Positions 47,401 to 59,600 of a DNA stretch of 64,000 nt are shown here, one piece after another. Source of the stretch: Acanthaster planci (taxonomy: Eukaryota > Echinodermata > Asteroidea > Valvatida > Acanthasteridae); assembly GCF_001949145.1 (NCBI RefSeq), contig NW_019091457.1:334986-398985 (forward strand), given 5' to 3'. The position numbers and the translations under genes were made by a program. Below the pieces are notes generated by a model, which was given only the letters and a program-made list of their open reading frames with translations, made no database searches and had not been told where the DNA came from. Numbering within the stretch: position 1 is the first letter of the stretch; each line of letters opens with the position of its first letter.

Positions 47401-48115
47401 ACGATACATTAATTAAGGGCTCTTAACCGCATGGCACATTAAAAATGAATTCTTCTTCTGAGGTTTCGTGAAGAGCACCTTGGAAGAACCAATTTTTATG
47501 CATAGGAATCTCACAGCTCGGTGAACCTACCTTAACTGCTTAAAGTGTTCAAACGTCCGCACTGGTTGAGCTTTTAACCACTTGCATGAAGTATTTAACC
47601 TGGCACACATTTTGCCAATGTAGCAGCGTTGAACAAGGCTCAGAAAATAGTCAAATTTTGGATTAATTTATAGGAAAGAATATTGGGGTGAGAACTTCGT
47701 ATCCACTATCCATCCGAATATTGGACTTTCTTGAATTTTCAATTCCTAACCACCGTGATGAAAAAAGGTGTGCTAATACTCTTTTCACCACTCTGATGTC
47801 TTTGTTTTTGTTTTTGTTTTTTTCATGAACAGATATCGCGACAACGCACGGCGTCTATCCATGATCATGCGGGACATGCAGGTCATGTCTCCCCCGATCA
47901 AGACGGCCGCTCACTGGATCCTGCACGTCACTAAGTTCGGCGGGGACCACCTGCGCCCGGCTGTGATGGAGCTGAATTACGTACAACGGAACCTCCTCGA
48001 TGTCTACCTCTTCATCTTCGCGGTCTTGGCTTTGGTCCCCGCAGTGCTCCTTGCCCTGTGTTACTGCTGCTGTAAGCGCATGTGTGGCAAACCAGGGAAG
48101 CTGAAAGAGGCTTAG
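41449..48115 (+). CDS. UDP-glucuronosyltransferase-like, complete, 555 aa
   Basis: A type I ER-membrane enzyme that transfers a sugar from a UDP-sugar to small lipophilic molecules. Five exons join in phase: 41449-42059, 42371-42689, 43406-43640, 46490-46709, 47833-48115 (1668 nt with stop). A signal peptide covers about residues 1-23 (MSLKLVTILKLAVFCSLMAS). The catalytic His is likely H49 in GGSHFSS, with a partner Asp in FDMMVADDH. The UDP-sugar signature spans exon 4: YVSHGGGLTMCEAI, then GLPMVGLPIFEDQLDN. One membrane helix sits at about 519-537 (VYLFIFAVLALVPAVLLAL). The cytosolic tail ends KLKEA, a KxKxx ER-retrieval motif. A 5' UTR acceptor (AG 41423-41424) just before the ATG implies an upstream noncoding exon. 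Intron 3 holds a LINE remnant in sense orientation. Likely one of the multi-copy invertebrate UGTs; substrate cannot be told. Confidence 0.93.
43905..46230 (+). mobile_element. Decayed non-LTR retrotransposon (LINE) with reverse transcriptase, in UGT intron 3
   Basis: The element starts inside the C-terminal part of an APE-type endonuclease (RVYRDAEAPANTDHRLLVA). It continues through a linker (WFTDSTLEIIEQERTARLSS) into reverse transcriptase: KLKLGRAAGDDGIFSK, WEDGIILPLYKGKG, CRPIALLSIPGKVF, QSGFTPSCSTSDAI, GVQQGC and the catalytic LYADDGA near 45426. It ends with a FGHVQRLQALVPAH-type 3' segment and VDRFRALIAIDQ. Several frameshifts and stop codons break the frame (for example near 44580, 44797, 45146, 45184), so it is inactive. 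It is 5'-truncated, as is usual for LINEs. Clade is uncertain. Confidence 0.88.
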
Positions 48116-48188
48116 ACAATATAATATGAGTAAGAAATCTTTCGCTGCCGGCTTACAACAAAATTGTCTGGTCAAAATATTAATTGTT

Positions 48189-48194
48189 AATAAA
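48189..48194 (+). promoter_or_regulatory. polyA signal (AATAAA) of UGT
   Basis: Canonical hexamer 74 nt after the UGT stop codon, giving a short 3' UTR. Confidence 0.6.
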
Positions 48195-48219
48195 ATGTTA
48201 TGAAGGTTTAATTGTTTGT

Positions 48220-50606
48220 CATGCCCTGTTATGTTGCTAGCTATGCAGCTGTATACCTGCGACTTTGTCAAACATACGGATTCTGGATCACGGATTAAAT
48301 TTTGAAAAACTTTCGACCGGTGCCAGGACCAAGTTGGTCAAATAAAGAAAGTGAGCAGTGTCAACATCGCAGTACTTTAGAAGTTTGAGTTTAATTGAGG
48401 AGAGCTCGGACGATGTTTCGATTCAACCAAATAGTATTTACTAAAACGAAAGGATATGTATTGATTTTTGTGGTACTAAGCTGATATCTAGTGTTGTTGA
48501 TACTACGTTAAACTGTCTTTGAGTGATTGAAAAATTGTCTTCATTAAAAATAATTAAGAAACCTCCAGTACGGATACACTCATGCTGACGGCATTAGATG
48601 ATTTTAATAATCTTGCTGACATTAATTTGTTTAGGCCTACTTGGATACAAATTTAAATGTCTTCAGAATTTGTCAATTCAGCAGATCGGGGTTTTGGTGC
48701 ATTTTTCCTAAACGTTATTGGCTCACTTTGGAATTAGTATCTTGAAAGTGGAGCTACGCCTTTTCTGTGTGATTTTAAAAGACAGTCCAAAATGTTGGTG
48801 CGTTGCACAGCCCCAATGTTGAAAAAAAAACCATGTCTATGAAAGTCACTTAGCTGGATATGTGGTGCTTCAAATTATCACAAAGTTCAATGCAGAGTGC
48901 CGAAAACATATGACTTTGACTAGTGTGCCAGTAGTTTAGTGAACCCGTTGAAAAAACAAACCATAAGCCTATCAGGTAGACTACAAACTTACAGATAGCG
49001 TCATGTCATTACCAGCTATCTGTGGAGACGAAAGACCACACAAGCGGAAATCTTTGGGTAATACTGCGTGTAGGTACGGTGTGTTTTAGGTCGAGGTATC
49101 AGCGACCCTTCTCTTCGGAAGGCTGCAGCATGCGATAAGGCGAAGGTATTATTGTCGCTACTCGGCGTACTGTAGAAATAATAACCGTGCGAAACGCGAA
49201 CAAGAACGATGCCAGAGCTAAGAAAAGGGGATGTCGATTTAGCAGAAAAAGTTGGTTTCAGCAAATGGTCTTAAAAATTTACTTTAAGAGTCTATTCAGT
49301 ACTTTTTTTAACACAACCTTGTAAAATGCATTTGGGGGGGGTCCCATTTACCATATGCTTTTAATTTTTGCTTTGCCACTTTCAAGCGATATTTCAGTTA
49401 TTTTTGGAGCATTTTTAGTTTTGTGCTAATGCAAATTACACCTTCGTAAGTAGTATGATGATGTCATGCCAGAAGGAAACCGCATAGTAAAAATCATTTC
49501 AGCACCGATATTATCCAGAATTTTGAATATATATCATTGTCTAAGTTTTTCATTTCTTTGGTGACTGTTGTAATTTCACTTTATGACATTAAAGCCGCTA
49601 ATCAGAAAGTTGCACAAAATCAGAGAAACATAAATCGCCCTGATAGGGAATTGTAGAACGACGGCCAAGTTTGTTTGGTTTTATTTTTTAAATGCAATCT
49701 CGCCGTAGCCAAATGGTAACTCACCACAGTGAGATGGCAGTTTAAAAAAAGGTACACGCACACCAATTAAAACAAAATTGACCGCGGCACTTATAAGCTT
49801 CCGTACATGGACCCTCAAAGTATTTGGCTGACAACGAGGAACTGAATTCTCTTGGGTGAAAACAAGGAGGTATTTGCCCCCCCCATCCCTTTCAAAAATT
49901 GATGTTATGAATGATGAATAGGGGATGATCCCGATGCTAGAACTAGTACTTCGTGACACGCGGCTGGTATATCTCTCCCAACGTTGAAACAAAGGTACAT
50001 TTACAACCTAAGCAATATTGAGCCTGAGTATACTCAGGTGCCTTGACATCGTTTTGTCCCCCGATTATAAAATAGAATTTTTGGTTCCATTAATAGATTT
50101 CAATTCACAAAATCATGCCACAGAAGACACCAGTGGCTGGCATACGTGTGACACATGCACAGTTCATAATGCTTTATTGTCCATTGTTATTTTCACCGTC
50201 CTGACTTTGCACTTCTGATCCATTTTCACCACCCCAAATTCGGGATAATCCATTTGCCGTCCAGATTTTGCTTCTATTAGCGTGTTGTAAGTTGTTCTCC
50301 CATAAATTCTCTACAGCCCTTGCCGGTTGAAATCTGCCTCTGCAACCCTCGCATCGTGTCGAGGCCGCCCCCCATCTTCCGAGCGAAGTTCGCGCATACT
50401 GCGACCGTCGCGTCGACCTAGCGCCCTCCATCGATGGTATACGTCCAAGGAGCGCTGTGCAACACACACAGTATACAGCTGACTGCGCTCGTGCGTGCGA
50501 GTCGTGTTTGTACATGAAAGTGTGGCCTTGGGTGGATTAGCATTGGAAACGGCGGTATTGGGTCCATCCGAAGGCATATATGTAATACTGAGTAGTTGCG
50601 TCAAAG
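48220..50606. other. Intergenic gap between UGT and ADAM genes
   Basis: AT-rich sequence without a supported gene. The last ~250 nt before the ADAM start codon are more GC-rich (50330-50560) and presumably hold its promoter and 5' UTR. A TATA-like CATATATG at about 50575 is too near the ATG to be a convincing TATA box. Confidence 0.4.
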
Positions 50607-53600
50607 ATGTGGCAACGCGGGTACATTCCTTTTCTTCTGACCCTCTACATATCACATTTTACTGTTTCTGCGGGACTGAACGTACATGCACACCCCTCAT
50701 CAGGTGAGTAACTATCACTTCTGTATTACTATTAGCCAACATTGTAAATTGAAAATCGTGAGGCGGCAGTTTTCATAAAATACGACCCAGGCTTCCATTG
50801 CACGGATGGTCTGGAGGGAGTTTCGCTCCAGTATCATTTTATCAATCACGGCGCACGCTTGTATGCAAATTTTGTCAATTTTCAGTCAATATGAACACGC
50901 TGAGCCTTCGTATATGTAGGCCCACATGCGCATTTTGCTGTGGACTGAAGTTAATGTGTGGAGTGTAAACGTCTGCTCATACTACAGCCTTACAGGGATT
51001 TAATTTCCTCTTTTTAATACTTGGCGACTTAAACATGACTTCATTGGTCTTTCAATCCGAGAGATTGAAAGTATGAAAATCAACTTCTAAATGATGACAG
51101 TGTTTGGAAAATTCTGCATTGGACCAACACAAATTTCTCCTACCATCAGTATGATAAACCAAATCAGCAAGCTAACCCAGCCATTTCAACCTGTTTCCCA
51201 TGTACTGACATGACTGAAACCCCTTTCCACTTTAAAATGGGGCTTAGGCCTGATTTAAATTGAACAGCTGTCCCATTTAAAACCCTGATGGGCAACAGTC
51301 GAAAATTGTTATGTTCCAATAAGTCTTTGCATGACTTGTACCTTCGTGATGAATTGTATTCCACGCACAATGTGATGTCACTTTGGCCTTTTAATGTTTT
51401 GCAAAAGGGGGCAAAGATTTCAAACGCGGAAAGAATATTTTCTACTTACAGCAAAAAGTAGAGATTCAGAGGTTTACGATACTTGATTGAAAAAAGTGTT
51501 CAGGTCATTAAAAATATTCCTTTTTGGGTTCACGTCATTGCCTGCCTGGATTTTCATGCCCCCCACCAATGTTTAAAAATATATTTGTAAAGATTCCCCT
51601 CCCCCAATTATTTTTCAGACAAATTTACCGGCTTGTACATATACTGCTGTGTGATACATGCCCATACATGTAAGTGCTTAACAAATGTTGGGGCTCCATA
51701 GTTTAGCTGACAGCATTTCCTGTTTTAGCACGTAACAAACGCGGCTTAGGAACCCTCAAACCCTGAACTGGAGTTGGTGGCAGTATATTTGGAAAAAACA
51801 TTGCATCCTGACCCCACTTCAGCAGTTGTGTACAAAGTCTATGGGGAGTGAAGAGAATTTTCTGAGTATTTCCCAACAACATCGGTCAATGTTTCTCAGT
51901 CCAGAATTTGTGTCTGTCCAGCATTTCTGTAATGACTGACTTTTATTGAGATGATATATGATGAGAAAAGTGGAGTCAGGATGCAACATTTTTTCCCGTA
52001 CATTTATCAAGTGGGGAAAGATTCTTTATGTGAAAATATAACAGCGATGAAAAAAAAAACGGATGCACCATCTGTTTCCTCGATGACACATTCTCCCGTT
52101 TCGTTTTGCCACAAAAAGGATGGGCTTACATGAAACACATGCACAGGCATCTGTATGTAATGGGTCCAGTCATGCACGGCTTGTGACGTAAACCACTGTA
52201 TTGTATGCGCCACACGTATCGAAGAACACAAAAAAACAGCGTCCTTGAATTGTAAACTGTTGTGCTGTGTACATGTGTACAAATGCACAGTAGACTAACT
52301 GTACATGTGCATGTATGAACAGTCTGGCAATTTGGCTTGCATAAAGTGTAAACGGGATCATTGGTTCGCGTTGCTTGGGTTTGAAGTTTGTACCCGAAGG
52401 TGTTACCTGTAGGCCACGGAAGAACAGTTTGGCATTGCTGGCACTGCCCACCCTCCTAGCACAACGAAGAAGAGGGAAAAAACGTGCAAATTTTGTCAAA
52501 CTAAGGAGGGTTTTGTTGGAGAGATAGCAGGTTATCTCCTGCAACGATGTGGGCTCCCGCATAATTTCTGAAAAGTGGAATAGGGTATTTTTATCCCGTC
52601 CCTGTCGGTGGTAAACACTTCAGAAAGACCGACGGCTGCCAACTGTTGTTCTCATTTTTTTCATTTCCTCTTTCTCCTATCTCCAACAGAATGGAGCTAC
52701 CAGGCAGGAAGGGCAAAACAACTCGGGAAATTAAACAATTATGACATCACAATACCGTACCGTCTTGATGGACGGCAGCGAAGAGACGCTGAAACTCTGA
52801 CAGAGGTAAATCAGGGGGGCTCACATTTTTAGGCCTCGTCTCATATACCCCAAACCCAGTGACTTTTTAAACAATTACTGTTTGAAGCTTCCCTGTGATA
52901 CATTGGTCATAGGTTTCTTTCCTTTCTCTAAAAGCATCACAGATTATCCCTTAAAATCGAAATAACTAAAGTTCTGTTTGAGCAGAGAGCACTCAGAATT
53001 ATGAAGAGGATTTGTGTCTTGAATTGAAATGGTGACTGAAGCAGATTTAATACATGTATTTACATTCAAAATTTGCAAACAATTACTTTAAAAATACATC
53101 AAACACACAGTTCACCTTCCTATGGTTTTGGAACAACCTTGCTCAGCGGTAAAAATTACACTGCACAGATATGAATTTGCACAGTGCATTTGTGTGAAAT
53201 CTGCATTTGTGACGCATGAGGGGCTTACATTACACCAAGAGTCCAGCCTTCTCATCTGCCCGGGATTTCCACTCACAGGCCTTGTGGTAGTAGGAGAAAT
53301 TCTATAAATCAGATTAACCTTGAGAAGTGAAATGCTGCTCTGAATGCAAACCCTATTCAGACGAATCAGGTGTTTTTATGTTTTCAAATGACCGAGATGT
53401 ATTCGGATTGAGGATGTACATAAAATATGCATTATTCATGTACATTGTATACCTCTCAGCCTCAGTCGTACGCTATTTGCTAAACACTAGGTGCTTTGGA
53501 AGGAAATAATTGACACATTCTGCATAGTTTTCTCCAGGGAAAAAGGGAAGGTTTTTAGCTTTAGCTAAATGTACAGTAGCTGAAAATGTGTGACTTAAGA

Positions 53601-56600
53601 AAGTGAAGAAATCCATGGGCGGTTGACCCTGGAGAGAGTTTGTTCAGAGAGACATTCTGCCAAAATACTGAATTAATGGATATCCTGACCCCTGGGGTCA
53701 CTCATTTCAGTGACATTCAAGTTGCCATCCAGTACAAATACAGTTGCAGTAAGTTTCATTTGCCTAATGTACGTGCATGCAGCTCTCTTTCCCAACATCT
53801 ACATGTACATGTACGCTTGTCCTTGGGGTGAAACTTACATTTTTTCTCAGTATAGAGTCTGAAAACCGAATTCTTCAGAAATTAGTGCAGTTCAGATTTT
53901 ACTGAATTCATGTTGTCACAGGAGCTGAATGGTTATCATCAAATACCTGTAAAAAATCTGGACTCCGTTTAACATCGGTTGTCTATCCACCATGAGCGAG
54001 GGGCGTGTGTACATGTAGTCCTTATTGGGGCATGGCTTAAAATTAATTGCAGGACTTTCCTTTTACGAAGGATGACTCACAAATCACGTGGTTGGCCTAA
54101 AAAAATGCTCTGGTGTGTTGGCTGAGAGAATGTAATTACGTGTGGTTCGTGACGAGGACTCCGTTTTGTCTGAGGATGTTTTGAGATTTACCCTACTCAG
54201 CTACTTTTGCACCTGAAATGGTGTCAGGAGGCTGCAACACATGTACATGTACATGTACATACATGTACATGTGTACATGTAGCGGTACATATGATATACC
54301 ATACTGTGGGTGCATGCAGGATATGTTAACTAACACATGTACATGTACATGTACGTATACATGTACATGTACATGTATCCATGAGGACTGCTGGTCTTCG
54401 TAAACAGTACATGCATTTGTTGTGTTGATTGAAAATAAGGGATTGAGCACGTTCAAGTGCAGCTGGCCTAGGACGCATTGAATAAACAGAGGTGCGTTTG
54501 TATGTACCGGTAGTTATTTGTTATGCGTGTAATCAAAGGTCGTTTCTGTGTGTTTCTACAGAGGGTAAATAAATGTAAATTTCAGTTCACATACTTGTCA
54601 GGCCTTTGTAATATCTCGGAATACTCTTCACCGGCAAATAATGGGTTGCCTGGGTTTTGTGTTCCATTTTAAAGATTTAATATTTCAAAGACACATCAGC
54701 AGATATTTGAAAATGTTGAAAGCTTCACGTTGTAGATTGATGTTTGTCAGCGCGGGCAGGCTTTCACTGCATTTAGGGAACAGATCCGTTTATTGGGGAA
54801 GTTGGCACCGAATTGTGAGGACAGAAAATGTCCTAGTAAAGCAGGGGTGAGATTTGTCAGGTCCCAGCCCCCTCGATTTCAGTACATGTATTTTTATTTT
54901 ATCAGGATTTCAGCATTTTTCATGCAGTCTCTTTTAAAATCTGGAAAATCATGTGTTTACAATTACATTGTTTTATGTTAAGCAGTCGATATGCATGTAG
55001 AACACAGGAAATAAGTATTTTAACCACTTGACGACGGATGACGTGTAAACTGTAAACACACATAATATTCCTAATTTGTTCCATGGGGAACGTAGGGCAG
55101 GTACACTCATTAAAGAATTCTTTTATTTTTGTGGTTAACGTATTAACGTGTCATGCTTGGTTGGGTCATAGTGTAATTGCAAGATTGAAGAATTTGCAGG
55201 TAAAGAAACCTGCCCCCCCCAGCAGCTTTTTTGGGTGAGATGAAAAGTTGGCCGTTAACTGGCTAAGGGGTGCCTTTAGGCTAAAACACAAATGTACATG
55301 TATACCACTGATCCTCTACTGCTGAGGGGCCCTCAAAACCTCCGGTGATTATTCTGTGGAGTTTTCAGTTTCCTCCGATCTTGCCCCTGAGGAAGGTTTT
55401 TAATCCCTATAACACATGTACATTATGAATGTCAACATGTGTTGACCCCGTACCCTGGTAACAAGGATCACTGTACATGTACCCTATGTGGGTGCACAGT
55501 TAGGAAGCTTGTGATTAGCATACATGCACCAACACCAGTGCTCTGCATGTGTTTGTGGGTTGGTTTTATTTTTCTTAGGATTAGCACCTTTGAATTGTTG
55601 AATTTCCCCAAGGTCACGCTGAGTCCACTAGGCCATGAACTCAACCCACTCTTATCTGGGTCTTCCTTGTCAGTCGGTCTGACAATCGGAGTTGACTTCC
55701 TGGAGGTGGCCAAGTGTCAGGCAGATGATCTGCCAGGCCCAAGGGTGACTGGAGGACAGCGCTCTGGGAGCATCCAGATGCAACTGGCCCAGGAAGTGAC
55801 AGTTCACACTAGCCCTTACATGTGGGTCATTCTAGAAATTCAGGGTCCAAACGTGTGACTGTTTCTTTGTTACTGTTACATCTGACCTGAGTAATTTGAC
55901 ATGGAAATATCACTTAAATTGGTTTCACACTATTTGGATTTGTTTGGCAGGCACATGTGATTTGCACTAACTCGTGACTCTTGGAGATCAGAGAACGTGT
56001 TCTGAACTTTAATAATCATACATTATGCATTGTACATGTACCCTACATGTACAGTATGTCAGATGTGACAGGGACACACACAAAAAAGTGGACCCCTAAT
56101 TTATGTAGCATGACCTGTAGCTAGTTGAACTAACCAAATGGGTCGACCCTCCTGTGCAGGTGATTACTGAGAAGATTGCTTATTTGCAATGAGATTTTTG
56201 TCTACAGGACAGATGGGCTGCGTGTACAGGACACCTGTATCCTCAAGTTAGCAGAGTTTGGTGTACGGGTAGTTTTGTAATTATTGGGGAGGGGGGGGGT
56301 TTAGAGCTGTACATGGGGGGATGGGAGGAGCTACTCCTCTCAACATAAATGGGAGGGAAGATGCAGTGGTCCAACTGTAGTGTCCAATCATGATTTTCAG
56401 ATGAGGAAATTTTCTCGTGAATTTCTAAATTTCAGATTTCGCCTGGAGATTAAGTTTAGGCCTACATTTATGTATTTTTTCAAAACTCACATTGCATTTA
56501 GAGTAGAGGGACCAATTAAAAGCCATGTAGCCTCATGTTTTTTTTCTGAGATGAACCACTGTAGCAATAGGCAAGTATTTCGTAAACTGACATGCATTAC

Positions 56601-59600
56601 AAGTTCACTTGAAATAATTGATTTTGGTTCATCCAATGGTCACCATTGGTGTCAAGTATAGTTGCCATTTCATAAATCATAGCAATGCACCACTTGGGTG
56701 CTGGCTTCAGATATTTTTCTCATGCTGTGTACTGGTGCGTGTGTAGTTCAACCCTTTTGGAATCCTCCATTTAAAAAGTTAGCGCAGTGTAAGATTCCGA
56801 GACTTGTCATGGGTGGTTGACATGATTGATGTTGTTATTTGATGTTGAGATATTGCTTACTGAGGGTGACCCCAAAGAGTCCATTTTTGCAGCTTTGGGC
56901 TTGACATTTTGCCTGCCCTCAATCAATTATCATGTACAGTACATGTACATGACATGTACATGTACACGTACCTCCTGCATTGTGTGGTACACTAGCCGGC
57001 TTTATGTGCCGTACACCTGCTAACCTTTTATGTACATGTACATGTAAGCTTGTCAATATTAGGGGTACAAAAATCCCGCCTTGAATTGCTGAAATCCTGA
57101 AAACTCAACAGCTGCCGAGTCTTGTGGAAAATGAGTACAGTTTGTTGGCATTTCCCTGTAATGTACTGTACTGAGAAATGATCTCTCTGTTCGTGAAACT
57201 AAGTTGGTCGGTGCACCGTGATTGTGAATTGCAGAGATGCTGTTTTACGGTGGCTGTAATGAATTTTGGGACACCCAGGCCTATCCATGTACGGTATGCA
57301 CGTACTGTACATGTTCCATAGCTGTGGGGACAAACACTTGTCATTACACCGAGTTAATAGGGACCAAAAATGTTGTGGGGACAGAAGAAGTTGCAAGGAA
57401 GACCTGCCCATATGTGCTCCCGCCCTAGTATACATGTACATGCAACTGGTCAACGTCTGTGCGTAGATTTGATGTGATTTTAGTTTGGACTGATGTGGTG
57501 TTAGTTTGAAACTGGAGATTTATTGCAGAGGCTTGATCTTATCATTTTTTTTCCCCGTCAGACATCACTGACACGGTGTTGGTTGTCTTGTTTTCAAGCC
57601 TTTTCATCATAGCATTTTGACCCATGTAAATGGCTGTGTAATCCCAACGCAGCACTCCCACGGTTTTCTCTCCCTGTTTCAGCTGCCAAATTGAAGTCCA
57701 GTCATCGTAATGAAGGGATTGGCGTCTAACGATAATGAAAAGTGTTTTCTCCTCCCACGTGGAACAAAGGAGAAAAAAGGGAATGAAAAATGAGGAGAAA
57801 CAGTGCCCCAATCTGAGACGTGCTCGTGTGCCAGTTGTTTACATCCAGATCTTTCCAGAATGGTTGCTGTTTTCCCGCAGGCGTTAGCCAGTGGTGCTGA
57901 AGTTCAGGTCCACCATAAGTGACTGCCCAGAGTTTTGATCTTTCTTTCAAGAGAAACGACTCAAAGAGAAACAACTCTCTGAGTTACCAGTTCTGGACAA
58001 CAGGTGTATCCGAATGACTTAGGGACTCTAGAGAAACAGGAGACTTGCAGTTAGGAACAGTGGCTTAGGCAAGGGAGAGGGGAGTGTTGCCCGGCGATGC
58101 CACAAATTAGGAACTTCAGAAATTCTAAATAGGAAGTTTTGTTCATACATGATTTTGTGTTGCGTCGCAAAAAATTAAACACCCGCAGTAATTTCATCAT
58201 TTAGGCTGGTGATGTTTACAGATTTGCTATTTAAAGAAATGACTTAAACCTGCCCAACCCAGTGAACAGGAAATTATACACACAAAAAAAAGCCCCAAAC
58301 ATGGAAGCTTTGGCTCGAAAATATTCTCTCCAACAAGAGTCCTGGGGCTAGCAGAGAGTAAATACATGTAGGTTGAACCAGTGGCCATATGGGTAGTGGC
58401 CGTGATGTATTTCAAAGGCTGTTCTGTCATCAGCTGGCAATCAGCAGACTCCTGTTGACAGAGAGAAACAAGGCTGGGCTTTTCGCAGGAAAGATTGCGG
58501 ATCGGGGGAGGAAGTGCGGAGTAGACTCTCACTTGATTTTTACATTTTGTTCTTTTCACAATATTGATTACTGTGCAGATCAAATTGAACTGCCTTTTGA
58601 ACATCTGAAAAATGGACAGTTTTCATTGGTCCATCTTAGGGATGGACCAATTTCCGTGGTACTGGTTCATTTTTGTCATTAGGGCATTATCTAGCATGCC
58701 CAATTTGGACTCACCGAAAGCCAAAAATCACCTTCCATTTACTGCAAAACAGACCGACACCGATTCAAGCGAAATGCATGTTTTCTTGCCAAATCACTGG
58801 CCAGTTTATGCAACAGAATTACATCTCCCACTACGGCTTGACATTTGGTAGTCATTTTTCTGAGAAAAGAAAAAGAAGGAAAAAAAAAATAAACGGACAT
58901 TCACAAAAGTCTTGTCCACACATCATTTTCAAACTGTGCTAGTTTTCTTGAAATTCAGCTAGAGCTGTACAACTTCGTAACACCACAAAATTGTCACCCT
59001 CGACCTCCCACGTTTATATCCGAGACTTCAGCAAGACACACACTGAAAAGTATGTACAACTTTTATCTAGACGGTGTGCCCTTTCAGTCCTATGCTTTAC
59101 CTACTGGTAGGAGCATACTGCAGGGACAGAATTACCAGTCTATACTAATCTGCTTCACTCTGAACCCCCCCTACATGTACCCTCAACAATTATGACTTTA
59201 ATTTATATTATAATCATTCTGGTATGGTGTGTGGCAATATGTCCAGTTCCAAACAAATTTGTTTTTGTACCGTAGGATATGGCATTGCCACAAGGTCAAA
59301 AGGCTGGCCTACATGTACCGGTACTTGGCATAAAAATATACTGTCAGGTGCTGAAAGTAATTAATCAATCTTTGAAAATTACACCATTAATCATCCATTT
59401 AGGCAATGTTAGGCTATAAATGTTGTTGAAAGGCTTCTACATGATTGAAACTAATTATCAGAACACTGGAAATTGAGGAAAGAAATAAGTTTACATGGTT
59501 AAATCAGTGTCCTCTCATTTTGGAGACATGAAACAGCACATTAGTAAGAATAAACAGCGCATACTGGTAAATGTACGAGATGAGGGAAAGAGCCCAAATC

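Noticed and set aside
55439-55858. 139-codon plus-strand frame in ADAM intron 2
   Set aside because: Somewhat GC-rich but no domain, and exons 2 and 3 of ADAM already join in phase without it; its right end overlaps a MITE.
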